Positions 35,200 through 45,910 of a stretch of 64,000 nucleotides of DNA are shown one piece after another. The notes under the pieces are model-generated. The model made no database searches and was not told where the DNA came from. It saw only the letters and a list, made by a program, of their open reading frames with translations. The translations under genes and the position numbers were made by a program. Each line of letters starts with the position of its first letter. Positions within the stretch are counted from its first letter, which is position 1. Origin of the DNA: Mycocentrospora acerina (Eukaryota > Ascomycota > Dothideomycetes > Pleosporales); NCBI GenBank assembly GCA_022701365.1, contig JAKUHH010000234.1, forward strand, positions 124,001 through 188,000. The letters run 5' to 3'.

Positions 35200-35222
35200 A
35201 AGAAGAAGAAGAAGAAGAAGAA
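35170..35222. repeat. (AAG)n microsatellite
   Basis: About 17.7 perfect copies of AAG over 53 bp in the spacer downstream of SEH1. Confidence 0.95.
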
Positions 35223-35874
35223 ACAAACAAACTCGCACCACCTATCTAATTTCCTCGTAGAGATGAATCTATTTTTTTTAATATAAAAATTCCACACACA
35301 TACACACACAAACAAAAGGATATATTCTCTAGAACATGTCACCGCATCCCCACCCTCTCCAAACACTTCCAAACTACCCATTGATTCAGATGTGAAATAA
35401 AATAAAAAAACTCCTCGCTTGTCTGCATTCTATTGAAGCCTGTAAATATTGTGTTTTTTGTATCCCGTGCGATGAGGAGAGAACTTATTCTCTTTTATGC
35501 TCTTCTCTTCTCTTCTATTGGATTGGAAAAAATTGTGTAGTGCACATGTACTGTTTGTATAGGCAATGAATTTGTATGTATGTATGTATGTATGTGTCTT
35601 GTGAGAGGTTCGGCGCCGAGTCCTATTGCAGGTAGTCTTTTTTAAATTCCAGGTGGGGTAGAATTTCCGAAAAAAAGCGGGGTCGATGGAACAATGCCAT
35701 GTACATATCTTACATGGGCAAAGGGGGATCCACTTTGAGTATGCGAGATATCGGTGGGTCTGTTTAGCAATATTCTAAAAGGCATGCCTTTTTAACTACA
35801 TCGTTGCCGAAAGTTGATTTTGCGAGTGTTTTATATACCGTCACATTTCTCATACTTTCATCAATCAGCAACAA

Positions 35875-35961
35875 GGCCTCATGGCGCAATGGTAGCGCGT
35901 CAGATTCCAGTTCCTATTAGGAGCTACCTGAAGGTTAGCCGTTCGAGTCGGCTTGGGGTCA
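35875..35961 (+). tRNA. tRNA-Trp (CCA) with an intron of about 15 nt
   Basis: The acceptor 35875-35881 pairs with 35954-35960 (two G-T wobbles), discriminator A. D arm GCGC-AATGGTA-GCGC. The T arm AGCCG-TTCGAGT-CGGCT is perfectly paired. The 5' half, GGCCTCATGGCGCAATGGTA, closely follows eukaryotic tRNA-Trp. Anticodon CCA at 35907-35909. Excess bases in the loop place an intron at about 35911-35925. The anticodon stem (35900-35904 with 35927-35931) has one A-C mismatch at the 31-39 pair. Confidence 0.85.
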
Positions 35962-36119
35962 TTTCTTTTTGCCATTGCATGTTGATGGGATCGGTACTTT
36001 TTTGTTCGACAGGTGGGATGGCTAGAGATGGTTCAATACTGCAGGGGATATGACTAACGGCATCGCTTCAGGTTCCTCACGCTGACTTGTTTTGCTAAGT
36101 CTCTTTTTGTTGTTGAACA

Positions 36120-37187
36120 TTAACCAAACGATCCGAAGACAACTGCTGTTCTCGAGGAGTTGTCATCCTGCATCATCGAATCCTCAAGCTTAAGTAACAG
36201 GTGTGATGTTCGAATGAGGATTTCTGGATAAGAGTTAGTAGGCGAGACGCTCGGCATGGGACCTGAGAAGAAGGCATACCATCATACTCGAGCTCATAGC
36301 TGACAGGCAAGTCCTCTTCCGTGCTGGTGAGAATTGGAGTATCTCTCCTAAGCTTTCTTTCTCTGACGTTGAAGCGAATGCCAGCATGCTTCTTCTGGTT
36401 AACCCACAAGATTGCCTCGTCATCTAACCCCAGCGTGTCGCTTACACCCTCTTTGACCGACTGCTTTCCCTTGTCGACTACCTGAACCGCCTCCTGTGGG
36501 ATGTCTGTACTGCGCTGCAAGCTCCTCTCCGTCATCTTACTTAGCCAATGTCTAAAGACTCTAAGTACACCCTCCTCGATATCAACAAAAGCAGTAAATA
36601 GACCATTTCGTGCACCAATCTTGGCCAAGTTTGTTTGCGCGACCAGTTGTGTAAACAACTCGTGAGCCTCCAGACATATGGTCTGTCTGACAGTCTCGCC
36701 CTTGTATTTGTCCTGCACTGTACCAGGAAAGGTACGGCTCCCAGGCACGTCTCCTGGTCGCACTCTTCTCCCGCCACTCTCCAACTCGCGACGATAAGGT
36801 CGAAAGCGGGAATACATCTTGCGCATTTCTCCCAGTCTTGCCAAGTTGGTCGATTTAGTTTCTTGAGGGGCACCGTAGTAGGACAGACCATCAGTGCCGC
36901 GGTATGTGCAGAAATATGTTGGCTCGGTGAGTTTAGCGGATGGAGGGTAACATTCGAGTAGTAGAGAGTGGGAGTCTAATTTTGCGGCCGCCACCAGCCG
37001 ATTATGCAAGATTCGGAGGATGAGCGTGTATATGCGATGCGATAGCACGGTAAGAGGCAGTAATTTAGGTGTTGGTATAGTGTTAAGGATGTGTAGGAGG
37101 AGCTGTCATGATTAGCAGCGCCGAGGTGGAACGCTACCAAAAGCGACGAACCTCATTTGGGAGCCTATAAAGATAGCATTCAGTCAT
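36120..37187 (-). CDS. F-box protein (fungal, unknown substrate)
   Basis: Three exons worked out by hand: 37187-37152, 37102-36280 and 36223-36120, giving 320 aa. The 36-nt first exon (MTECYLYRLPNE) joins LLLHILNTIPTPKLLPLL to rebuild a complete F-box, LPNELLLHIL..., at residues 9-45. The 49-nt intron has a GCTAATC branch. The last intron (56 nt, CTACTAAC branch) replaces an otherwise unrelated frame with EILIRTSHLLLKLEDSM, which fits the C-terminus of a widespread fungal F-box family. That family also shares the central segment LLLECYPPSAKLTEPTYFCTYRG. F-box proteins recruit substrates to SCF ubiquitin ligases; the substrate is unknown. It is divergent from the ECM11 gene with 287 bp between. 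A reading without the introns would lose both ends. Confidence 0.83.
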
Positions 37188-37474
37188 TTCAGTTGTCAAT
37201 AATTGTAGAACAGCGCTTCGTTGAGCAAATACAGAGGTGAATGGAAGTAATGGCGTCAACAGACCCATGACGGAGACACTGCGCCAAATCGGAGATAAGG
37301 AAGTGCCTTTCCTGATACGGTTAGGCCACTATCTTGACGCCTTCCCCGAAAGTCGAGCATCAACATCTGCCACCTTCTCACTACGAACCACATGACAGCA
37401 AATCGCTTCTTGCACAAATAATTATTCTAAAACACTCTTTTCAAAGCAGATCATCTTGATCCGCAACGCAGGAT
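37188..37474. promoter_or_regulatory. divergent promoter between F-box gene and ECM11-domain gene
   Basis: 287 bp between two outward-pointing start codons; no specific element recognised. Confidence 0.35.
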
Positions 37475-39019
37475 ATGCAGGAATTCGCCCGAGCCACCAA
37501 TCCTGTTCGGCAGGCTGCGGCGGCGAACGCAAAGATCCCAATGAAGAAGGCGATGCTCACTCAGCCTCAAGTTCAGTCAAACATACCCGCTCGTGGAAAT
37601 TCAAACACCCAGAATAGCTCTGCTCCTATACAGCAACACATCCTACAGAATGATCAGCAGAACCCCCAACGTTCACACTCAACTCATAATCAGATGTTCG
37701 ACGCATATGATACTGACGCCGAGAGTCTTGATACTACCGTAAATCCTTCAATTGAACACGCAGAGGGTAATCAACAGATTCAACAGCAGTATCTACAGAC
37801 CGATCACATAGTTGAGTTTGGCTCAGAAAGTGTGGGAGACGAGAGCTCAGAAAATGAGAGGGAGGAAGACAAGGAGATAGTCGATGTCGAAATCAGCGAA
37901 GAGGGACTCCAAGTTCTTAGAGACAATGGATTTGAAGGAAGAGATATTCAGGATCAAGTGGATTTTCTTGGTCAATCTCACGCACACCTACTCCACACTA
38001 TTGACGGCGATTCCTACCCAAGCACTACTGACGGCAATCCCAACGATGAGTTAGATCAGCAAGCGTGGATTGGTGAAGATAGTCCTGCCTTATCCTTCCC
38101 ACAGCACCCCTCTGAAAATGGCCACTTGATACAGCTACCTGGACCACAGGTTGAATACCAAGCAACGAAAGCCACAAGGACCTACCCAGCTAAACAAAAG
38201 GAAAGAAACATTTTCCAGACAGGTGCGAGTATTCGCACACAACAAAAATCCAATATGAATACCGCTCAGGGTGGGAGCAGTAGTCACCAAAGGCTCACCA
38301 CCCCACCCGCGACAAGTCAACCGCCTGCTTACAGTCAAACTGCCCAAAAGGCATCCAATCAGATAAACCCAGCAGCTAACCAAACTTTGCATCATCACGG
38401 GCATATCAAGGCCGAAAAACCAATCCAGCGTGTCTCAAAGCATCCATCGGGCGGTCAGCCTCAGCATTCACACCATGCTGAGTTGCCAATCACAATCAAA
38501 CGCTCTTCATCGGTCGGTACCAACCCAAATATCTTAATTCAGCAACCATATGTAGAGCAAGAATATGCCGAAGAATTCTACCCTGATCCACTCGATTATG
38601 ATCATGAAACTCTGGCTGGCATGAGTTATGATCAACTGAAGAAAGAGAGCTTCGACAAAAACCCTCGTACAGGTCCTTCTGTACTCAGCGACGAAATGGA
38701 GCAGAAACCACTTGTCGATCGTCTGGCATTCGTACAAAACAATTTCGACGCTGCAAAACAGTCTAGTTTCTTCTCGAAACTGCCTTCAACCGAGTGGGAA
38801 GATGCTGGTGACTGGTTCCTTGACAAGTTTAGTTCCATCATCAACCGTACCAAGGAGGCAAGACAGAAGAAGCGAAAGTTTGCCCGGGAATTTGAGGATG
38901 AAATTGAAAAGCGCCATTGCCACGTGTCAAAGAAACAGCAGCAAGTTGAGGAGGCTATGAATCAAATGAAAACACAAGGTGAGGGTCTTGTGAGGAGCCC
39001 TAGGCCAAAGAGAGGCTGA
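37475..39019 (+). CDS. ECM11: ECM11-domain protein (meiotic/chromosome-associated family)
   Basis: Single exon, 514 aa. The C-terminal 150 residues match the fungal Ecm11 domain: LDYDHETLAGMSYDQLKKESFD, then FFSKLPSTEWEDAGDWFLDKF, and the helix KEARQKKRKFAREFEDEIEKRH, followed by a coiled-coil-like Gln/Glu stretch and a basic tail. The preceding 350 residues are polar and low complexity (Gln, Asn, Ser, His), probably disordered, with an acidic patch SVGDESSENEREEDKEIVD. In yeast Ecm11 is a SUMOylated synaptonemal-complex central-element protein. The role in filamentous fungi is little known, so the meiotic function is an inference from the domain. The start at 37475 is the first ATG of the frame; a further 5' exon cannot be excluded because a CGCAG acceptor-like word precedes it. 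Confidence 0.82.
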   Translation: MQEFARATNPVRQAAAANAKIPMKKAMLTQPQVQSNIPARGNSNTQNSSAPIQQHILQNDQQNPQRSHSTHNQMFDAYDTDAESLDTTVNPSIEHAEGNQQIQQQYLQTDHIVEFGSESVGDESSENEREEDKEIVDVEISEEGLQVLRDNGFEGRDIQDQVDFLGQSHAHLLHTIDGDSYPSTTDGNPNDELDQQAWIGEDSPALSFPQHPSENGHLIQLPGPQVEYQATKATRTYPAKQKERNIFQTGASIRTQQKSNMNTAQGGSSSHQRLTTPPATSQPPAYSQTAQKASNQINPAANQTLHHHGHIKAEKPIQRVSKHPSGGQPQHSHHAELPITIKRSSSVGTNPNILIQQPYVEQEYAEEFYPDPLDYDHETLAGMSYDQLKKESFDKNPRTGPSVLSDEMEQKPLVDRLAFVQNNFDAAKQSSFFSKLPSTEWEDAGDWFLDKFSSIINRTKEARQKKRKFAREFEDEIEKRHCHVSKKQQQVEEAMNQMKTQGEGLVRSPRPKRG

Positions 39020-39544
39020 GAAGACACTTTGATGTTTAGCCTTTTTAACACCAGGATTTCAATCTTCAAACTGAAGATTCCACACAAGTACAAAAGCATG
39101 GAAGTGTTATGTAATGAGAGCCATACGGATGAATGCATTCATAGTGTTGTGGGAGGCGCGTTACGTTTATATACCCTTATCTGTAGACTATCGTATTTGA
39201 AGCGTATGGGATCTATATTATCAATCAACGCCGTTCCAACACCCTCTGTGTAGTTGTTACTTGATACTACAGACTGTCAATATATAAATCGACAGTTTCC
39301 AAGAGACATGTCTTGGACTGTACACAACCATGGAATTACCCTTTTATTGTTAGCCTGCCGCAGATGTCGTTCGTGAAAGGACATAGAGCTAGCCTAGTCA
39401 TGAATTTCCCTCCAATCTCACAACACCTACTAGTCATATGTACAAATCCGCAGTTTCTAGTTTATAATATGCCACTTCGATATCGCCACCTACATGCATG
39501 CAAATGCAGCCCTCATTGGGCACACTTAGGCTGAGCTTCTGAGC
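39020..39544. other. intergenic, no gene seen
   Basis: AT-rich spacer between two plus-strand genes; serves as promoter of the kinase gene. Short frames only. Confidence 0.35.
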
Positions 39545-41308
39545 ATGGGCCACCTCTCCTCACATCTCGTCGAGGGACAGCCTTGTCAGCACCATCACCA
39601 TCGTACCCTCCATACAAACTGCTTCTACACAGAATCGCTGCTACTTGGATCTGAGTTAGTCTTGTTAATTACTCGCCAGATGGAGGGACAACACCTACCC
39701 AATTATCTAGAATGCAGCCCAGGGTTTGGGGTGACCTTTACCTTGAATGATAATCAAGAGCATGATGCACCGCGGTATTACATGCACACGAATGTTAGAA
39801 GTATAGAAAATGATGGTTTTGATACGCATGTAAAAGAACACATGGTTGATGAAGAAGTAGACGACGATGACGAAGAGGTGGAAGATGCTTATCATTCCCA
39901 AAATCGAATTGAAGACAATCAGTATGTCGGCGATGTCCTTGGAATGCAAGGTGTGCGAGTTTTGACAAACTCTATCCACTTCTTTACTCCAAAAAGCCAT
40001 CCTGGCAGCCCAATCAATATCTTCTCCAAGAACGGACACACGCCTTCTAGTCCACGAACTTTTCACTCGGCTCGGTCCACGTTTGCCAGCTATACGGAAG
40101 CACCGAGATTTCCAGGCCCGAGTTCGAGATTATCCGTCCGCAAACGCTTTCGATCGGAAAATGATAATGTACCTATGGAGGTTTTTAGTAGCGATTGGCT
40201 CAATCACTTATCTCGTCGCGGCATTCTACTTGACTCGAAAGACGAGTTGGACTGGTCAGGACGAGGCCAGCATATTGAATATGATGATCTAGAAGAAGAA
40301 GCAAGCATACCACTCAAGTTTGAGAAGAATCTTGGGCATAGCGCAACAGCAATTGTTGGGAGCGTCAGATGTCGTCGAATAAGACTTGCACGTAAGGTCA
40401 TAAAATGTAATCGACGACTGAAGAAAGAAGATGCCATAATCGAGGTCGAACACTTGCAACGACTTCAGCATCCTCATATTATCCGATTGGTTGGCACATA
40501 CACGTTCAAGAAAACTCTCTGCATCCTACTTTACCCAGTAGCCGAGTGGAACCTTGAAGAGTTCTTAGATGAGAAAGAGGAGATGAGTATGTATTACGGT
40601 TTCCATTCCACATTTTTGATGCACCTACTACAAGTTCTCGGCTGTATTTCCAATGCACTCCATTACATTCACGAAAACAATATTAAACACATGGACATCA
40701 AACCAAAGAACATACTAGTACGCGAAAACAATCACGCAGGGTACCATATTTATATTGCGGACTTTGGGATAGCACGAGCATACAAATCAGCCGCAGAGTC
40801 CGAGACTGACTCCCCTACACCATTCACAAGGACCTTTGCCGCTCCGGAAGTAGTATCACAAGATAAAAGGGGATTTCCCGCGGATATCTTCTCTCTCGGC
40901 TGCGTATATATGGAGATCTTTGCAGTGATTATGTCTACTCCTAATTGTTACCAACGAGAGAGATTACTGCAAGTCCGCCAAAGAGGATCCGACAACTCAT
41001 ATCATTCTAACATCGACGCTGTTCGAAAATGGTGTCACGATTCATACCAAGACATGAAGAATACAGGGCTCGACACCGCGGTATATCACCCTAGCATGGA
41101 TGAAATCCCAAGTCTTTTGTGCAGCATGTTAGACGCGTCTCCTGAAAAACGGCCCACAGCAAAGGAGGTTAAAACAATAACCTCTGATCTTAGCTGTGAA
41201 TTGTGCTGCAATAATATCAACATATCAGAACCATTTGAAGCTGCCGATCCAATAGAAAGGTCGGAGCCAATAAGAATGGGCAGAACTAATAAGAATACGC
41301 ATGTCTAG
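39545..41308 (+). CDS. Ser/Thr protein kinase with HMD catalytic loop
   Basis: Single exon, 587 aa from the ATG at 39545. An in-frame ATG at 39680 (MEGQHLPNYLE) may be the true start because the first 45 residues look non-conserved. Residues 1-260 are polar, with an acidic run (VDEEVDDDDEEVED), and have no named domain. The kinase domain spans about 265-555: a degenerate glycine loop (LGHSATAIV), catalytic lysine K284 in LARKVI, an alpha-C Glu in EVEHLQRLQHPHI, HMDIKPKN with D384, DFGIA with D406, AAPEV and the helix-F Asp in ADIFSLGCVYMEI. HMD replaces the usual HRD, making it a non-RD kinase, but catalytic residues are kept, so activity is likely. It resembles fungal kinases of unknown pathway; substrate unknown. 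Confidence 0.87.
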   Translation: MGHLSSHLVEGQPCQHHHHRTLHTNCFYTESLLLGSELVLLITRQMEGQHLPNYLECSPGFGVTFTLNDNQEHDAPRYYMHTNVRSIENDGFDTHVKEHMVDEEVDDDDEEVEDAYHSQNRIEDNQYVGDVLGMQGVRVLTNSIHFFTPKSHPGSPINIFSKNGHTPSSPRTFHSARSTFASYTEAPRFPGPSSRLSVRKRFRSENDNVPMEVFSSDWLNHLSRRGILLDSKDELDWSGRGQHIEYDDLEEEASIPLKFEKNLGHSATAIVGSVRCRRIRLARKVIKCNRRLKKEDAIIEVEHLQRLQHPHIIRLVGTYTFKKTLCILLYPVAEWNLEEFLDEKEEMSMYYGFHSTFLMHLLQVLGCISNALHYIHENNIKHMDIKPKNILVRENNHAGYHIYIADFGIARAYKSAAESETDSPTPFTRTFAAPEVVSQDKRGFPADIFSLGCVYMEIFAVIMSTPNCYQRERLLQVRQRGSDNSYHSNIDAVRKWCHDSYQDMKNTGLDTAVYHPSMDEIPSLLCSMLDASPEKRPTAKEVKTITSDLSCELCCNNINISEPFEAADPIERSEPIRMGRTNKNTHV

Positions 41309-42488
41309 AGTTTGCGCAAAGGGGGTTTCAAGATATATACTACCATGAGAGCTTTCAATTGACATCACTGCCATAAACTATGTCTATCATACCTGAAGCT
41401 CTACTGGATTATCAACTGGTACTGTCAACTAATCCTGAGATCTTATGAATTCCGCTTGCTTGACCTTGATGATAATATACACATCGACCCGACCTAGGTT
41501 GCGGAAGATATCCAGACATCAGGCCGTACTATTTTCCCACTTCCTAAATTGTATACTATCAAACAGACTGTCTTCGTCCGCTTCATCGCCAAGCATCGAT
41601 CTCATTGTCATTCTTTGCAGCTTGAATTTTCTAAATAGTCTCCTGGTAAATTCTCAACTCACCCCTGAAATTGAGCCTCGGACACCTTATCTCAAGCAAC
41701 CTGTATAAAATATCTTACAAATTGTTCCATTTCGCCTTCTGAGGATAAGATCCATCTGACGATTCATGATGTGCCGTACAAGCTGCGAGATGATCAGATG
41801 GACAGCGGGTGCCATACAAGGTTACGAGGAAAATTTCAGCACAGAATCATGTCTACATGAACAAATAGAGCAGACTGAGTGAAAAATTCAGTGTAAACAC
41901 CTATCTTTACATAATAACAAACAGCTAGATTGACAAACAGACGAAAAGGCTAGGCTAAAGTTGGCTTAGCTCCTGATTTGGTACTCCGTTTGCATAGCCA
42001 CTTAACCCCACCATCCTTCACGATAGCATGACAACACACGTCATACCCTGACAAAATTCATTGTGTAAGATCTGAGATACTTTCGTCCGGGTTTAACAGA
42101 GCATAACCCCTACTGTTGTAGAATGGAGCTAGCACCTGGCGTGTTCAGTTCACCTTATGATACTCATTTAAATGTATATCAACATTGCTGTGGAAGTATC
42201 GGACGAAGCGACAATAACCGAAGTAAAGCCTTGCGTATGTGCTGACAGGCAGTGCAACCATTAAACCAAAATTTGCCAATCACAAGAATGAGACCATCTT
42301 GACCGGAATCGTCGGATGCTTGGCGGGTAGCATTTGCTCTTACGGTCCCACTACTTGTCCGTCAAGTCTCGGAGTTTGACTTTGATGCGAGCTTTGAAAT
42401 CGCCATATGACCAGTGTCCTAGCACTTTTAGTGATTTATCTTACTTCCTGCTCTTTCCTTCCTCTTGACGAGAACCACGGCCTCCATC
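41309..42488. other. AT-rich intergenic region
   Basis: About 1.2 kb between plus-strand genes with no recognisable gene. A frame at 41445-41708 has no domain. Confidence 0.4.
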
Positions 42489-43340
42489 ATGCCTTTCCAG
42501 CTAGCCCGCGACTTTGAATCCTACCATTTGATTCCCCAGTCTACCGACCTTGCTCTTAAACCCCCAGAATCATACTTCTTCATTACTGACTTCTTGATCA
42601 TATCTTGCGGCGTCCTCTACACACTATGTTACCTCTTCTACATGATCCGGACCTACTCGGACCGCTTCCTTGCAGGGACTGTGCAATTCCTGTCCGGGAC
42701 TATGGCTTACGAACTGTATTACGCATACGTGTGTACAACTACGACATTCCAGCGGGCTTGCTTCTTCGTGTGGTTTCTGTTCGACGTGAGCTTTGTGACG
42801 GTAGCGCTGAGGACTGCGTATCAGCCGGGGCAGAGGAGAAGAATGGTGGCGACGTTGGTGTGGCAGACTGCATTAGGGATTGTGTTTCTATGGGCGTGTG
42901 GACAGGTGTGGCCGGATGAGAGGGAGCAGGTTACAGCGTATTTTACAGGGTTGTATCTTGAGTTGCCTATCGGATGGGGGCAGATTTGGTACTTGGTTAA
43001 GAGAGGAGATACCAAGGGGCAGAGTTTGGAGATTTGGTAGGAGGATCCTTCTCGTTGCTTTTTTCCGTTCATGTTTTCTTTGAGCCCTCTTTTTTTTTTC
43101 CTGAAACAGATTCATGAATATTTGCTGACTGGAAACAACAGGATAACACGATATCTGGGATGCATCACAGCGTTTCTGGTGTTCATCTGGAGATATCTCA
43201 ATGCGCCGACGAACTGGGCGTATGTTGGCAATTGGTGGAGTATTGGTGGGATGATCATCACGCTGCTTCCAGAAACGGTATATCCCTTCTTTTATGTCTG
43301 GGCGCACAAGAAAGAGCGTGCGAAGACGAAGGCTGAATGA
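42489..43340 (+). CDS. PaxB/AtmB-like integral membrane protein (terpene-cyclase-like family)
   Basis: Two exons, 42489-43036 and 43142-43340, give 248 aa. The intron (105 nt, GTAGGA donor, GCTGACTG branch, ACAACAG end) joins SLEIW to ITRYLGCITAF. I used the ATG at 42489, not the upstream in-frame TTG. About seven hydrophobic segments are visible, e.g. FFITDFLIISCGVLYTLCYL, FFVWFLFDVSFVTVAL, LVWQTALGIVFLWAC, FLVFIWRYLNA and GGMIITLLPETVYPFFYV. The motif GQSLEIWITRYLG (usual form SLxIWLxRFLG) and WRYL match the small membrane cyclase family of indole-diterpene and meroterpenoid pathways. Many members of the wider family are not in clusters, and there is no prenyltransferase or synthase nearby. 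A cyclase activity should therefore not be assumed. Confidence 0.75.
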
Positions 43341-44093
43341 ATGACTCGGAATGTGCAATTGAAGAGGACTGATAGAGATGGACGACGTTTCACGCGCATC
43401 GACGCTATTCATGCCGAATCCATCACCCATGACTTGTCATGTAAGTGATCGCTCTCTACATGGATGTATAGCCACTTTTCCTTCTCCAAGCCAGTTGCTC
43501 TGTGTGGCCAGGCTTCCTTCGTCGCTTGACTCGAAGACCAAATCTAGGCACACGCAGCGCCGATTCGGCCCAAGGCACAGAACGGCCGCCTCTCGCGAAT
43601 ATCCGTCCAAGTCGGGAAGCCGGAACAAGAAACGTCTGGGCGACGACGGACATAAGCATGAAGCAAATCAGGAACAGCTTTGAATTGGAGCGTGTACATC
43701 AAAATCAAAATCCAGCCGCCTAACCCGACACGTGCTCAGAGCCTACAATTGCAAAATGAACACGGGCGACGAATGCAAATCATGTAGAGACTGGCCCTGT
43801 AGACAGCGTCAAGCTCTTTCCTGCAGCAAATAAGCTCTTGTCTAGGGGAGATGATCTCATTCTTTCGGGCCTAGACAGATCTGACACGGAGCACCAAATG
43901 GTCTGTGATGACGCACCAGCAGCCACCAGTGTGGCTGGTTGGCGGGCATTCCTATCGAATTGCAAACAGTTCCGTCGCAACTGATGGCACTAGCTGTAAT
44001 AACATGCCATGAGCTCGAGTTTTATCAATGTAAATCCCCTTCCTCTCCATCTTAGCCCCGTCTTCGAGTTGTCCACGGAAATCTCGCCGCAAA
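43341..44093. other. intergenic, no gene seen
   Basis: Promoter side of the choline-transporter-like gene. Short overlapping frames on both strands near 43378-43980 show no domain. Confidence 0.35.
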
Positions 44094-45910
44094 ATGGCAC
44101 AACAGGGCGAGGCAGCGAATTACTATAACAACGACGCGCGACAACAGCAGTATCCCCCTCCTACGTTCCAACAACAACCTGCGCAATACAACCAGAATTA
44201 CGCGCCTCCCCAAGGACCTCCCCCGCCGCAGCAGGATGGCTATGCACAACAAAACTACGGCGAGAAGCCGAGTTTCGACCAGACATTCAAAATCGCAAAG
44301 CCAAAGTTCAATGATTTGTGGGCAGGACTGCTCTTCATTGCCGTCTTTCTAGGATATACCGCGGTTTCTGGAATCGCGATATCCGGATACTGTACGTATT
44401 CTCACGCACACTCAATCGCATGCAGTCACTAAACATCTACAGCTAAGCATATCAAGTTCAACGGCGGCATTTACGGTTCCAAGAATGATTTCGGTCTCGA
44501 CTCTAACACCGTTATCCTCTTCGCTTTCGTTCTCGGCATGGCTACGTTGTTCAGCTTTGCATACGTGTGGACGGCGCGCACCTTTACCAAGCAATTCATT
44601 TGGATTACAGGCATCTTGAACATCTTGTTCGGGTTTGCGACAGCCATCTACATGCTCTCACGCAAGTACTGGTCCGGTGGTATTGTCTTCCTGATCTTCA
44701 GTGTCTTCTACGTTGTCTGCTTCATATCTTGGATCCCTCGTATTCCCTTCAGCGTTCTCATGCTGCAGACGGCTATTGATGTCTCGAAGACCTACGGACA
44801 CACCTATATGGTGTCGTTTGTTGGTGGGGTACTGGCAGCAGCGCTTGGGGCGTGGTACTCGGTGACACTTGTGTCAATATATGTTCAGTACAGCCCGAGT
44901 GTGAATAATCCGGCTTGTAAAAACGGCGTCGGAACTTGTAGTAACGCCAAGGTTATTGGATTGATCGCCTTTGTCACTTTTGCTATGTACTGGATGTCCG
45001 AGTACGTTTCCTGGCTGTCTCCTCCATGGTATCTTGCTGACCAACGTGTAGGTGGCTCAAGAATACCATTCACACAACCATTTCTGGTGTGTACGGTTCA
45101 TGGTACTGTAAGTAGGCCACTTTGCAGAGCAAAGCTATTGTAAGACTCCACGGCATTGTGCTGATCGCTCTGTTCCTGCTAGTTTCTCCCACCCAGCTGC
45201 CCAAAGGTGCAACCCGCGGCGCGTTCAAACGAGCTGTCACATACAGCTTCGGAAGTATCAGTCTTGGGAGTTTGCTCGTAGCCATCATCCAGTTTTTGCG
45301 ACAGCTCTGCTCGGCCGCTCAGCGCAGCGCAGCTGGTGACGGCAACATTATTGGCTCCATACTCTTTTGCGTCCTCGGATGCTTCATTGGAATTTTGGAA
45401 TGGGCGGTGGAGTTTTTGAATCGCTATGCCTTCAGTTACATCGCTTTGTACGGAAAGTCCTATATCGCGGCTGCCAAGGATACCTGGAAGTAAGTGATAC
45501 ATCTCGAATCGCTGGTAGCTTATTATTTCCTGTTTTAAATGCTTACTATACGCAGAATGATCAAGGATCGCGGTATTGATGCACTCGTGAACGAGTGTCT
45601 TATTGGCCCAGTACTTTCGATGGGCGCAACCTTCATCGCTTACGCATGCGCGCTTCTTGCATACCTGTACCTCATCTTCACCTCGCCAGCGTACAACTCG
45701 AACGGAGATTACACACCTGTAGTGGTTGCATTCGCGTTCCTCATCGGTCTGCAGATCTGCAACATCTTCACCACTCCATTGAGCAGCGGTATCGACACAA
45801 TCTTTGTCGCAATGGCCTGGGATCCTGAGGTCTTGATGCGCGAGCATCCCGACCTGTACCACCGGATGATTGCAGTATATCCCCACGTCCAGACAGCTAT
45901 CCATGCTTGA
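44094..45910 (+). CDS. PNS1: choline-transporter-like protein (CTL/SLC44, Pns1 family)
   Basis: Multi-pass membrane protein of the CTL/SLC44 family, plasma membrane in yeast (Pns1). Five exons, 44094-44391, 44443-45001, 45052-45107, 45183-45489 and 45556-45910, give 524 aa. All introns (50-75 nt) keep phase. Exon 3 is only 56 nt (EWLKNTIHTTISGVYGSW). The cytosolic N-terminus is Gln/Pro/Tyr-rich, followed by KFNDLWAGLLFIAVFLGYTAVSG as the first membrane helix. About ten hydrophobic helices follow. Family hallmarks are YGSWYF..., TRGAFKRAVTYSFGSISLGSLLVAI, YAFSYIALYGKSYIAAAKDTW and the C-terminal AMAWDPEVLMREHPDLYHRM. Transport of choline by yeast Pns1 has not been established, so substrate is left open. 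Confidence 0.92.

Larger units (their letters stand above)
34700..36119. other. intergenic region with simple repeats and tRNA-Trp
   Basis: It holds an AAG array at 35170-35222, an ATGT tract near 35575-35594, poly-A/T tracts and tRNA-Trp at 35875-35961. The frame at 35130-35381 (minus) is a repeat artefact. No protein gene seen. Confidence 0.5.
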
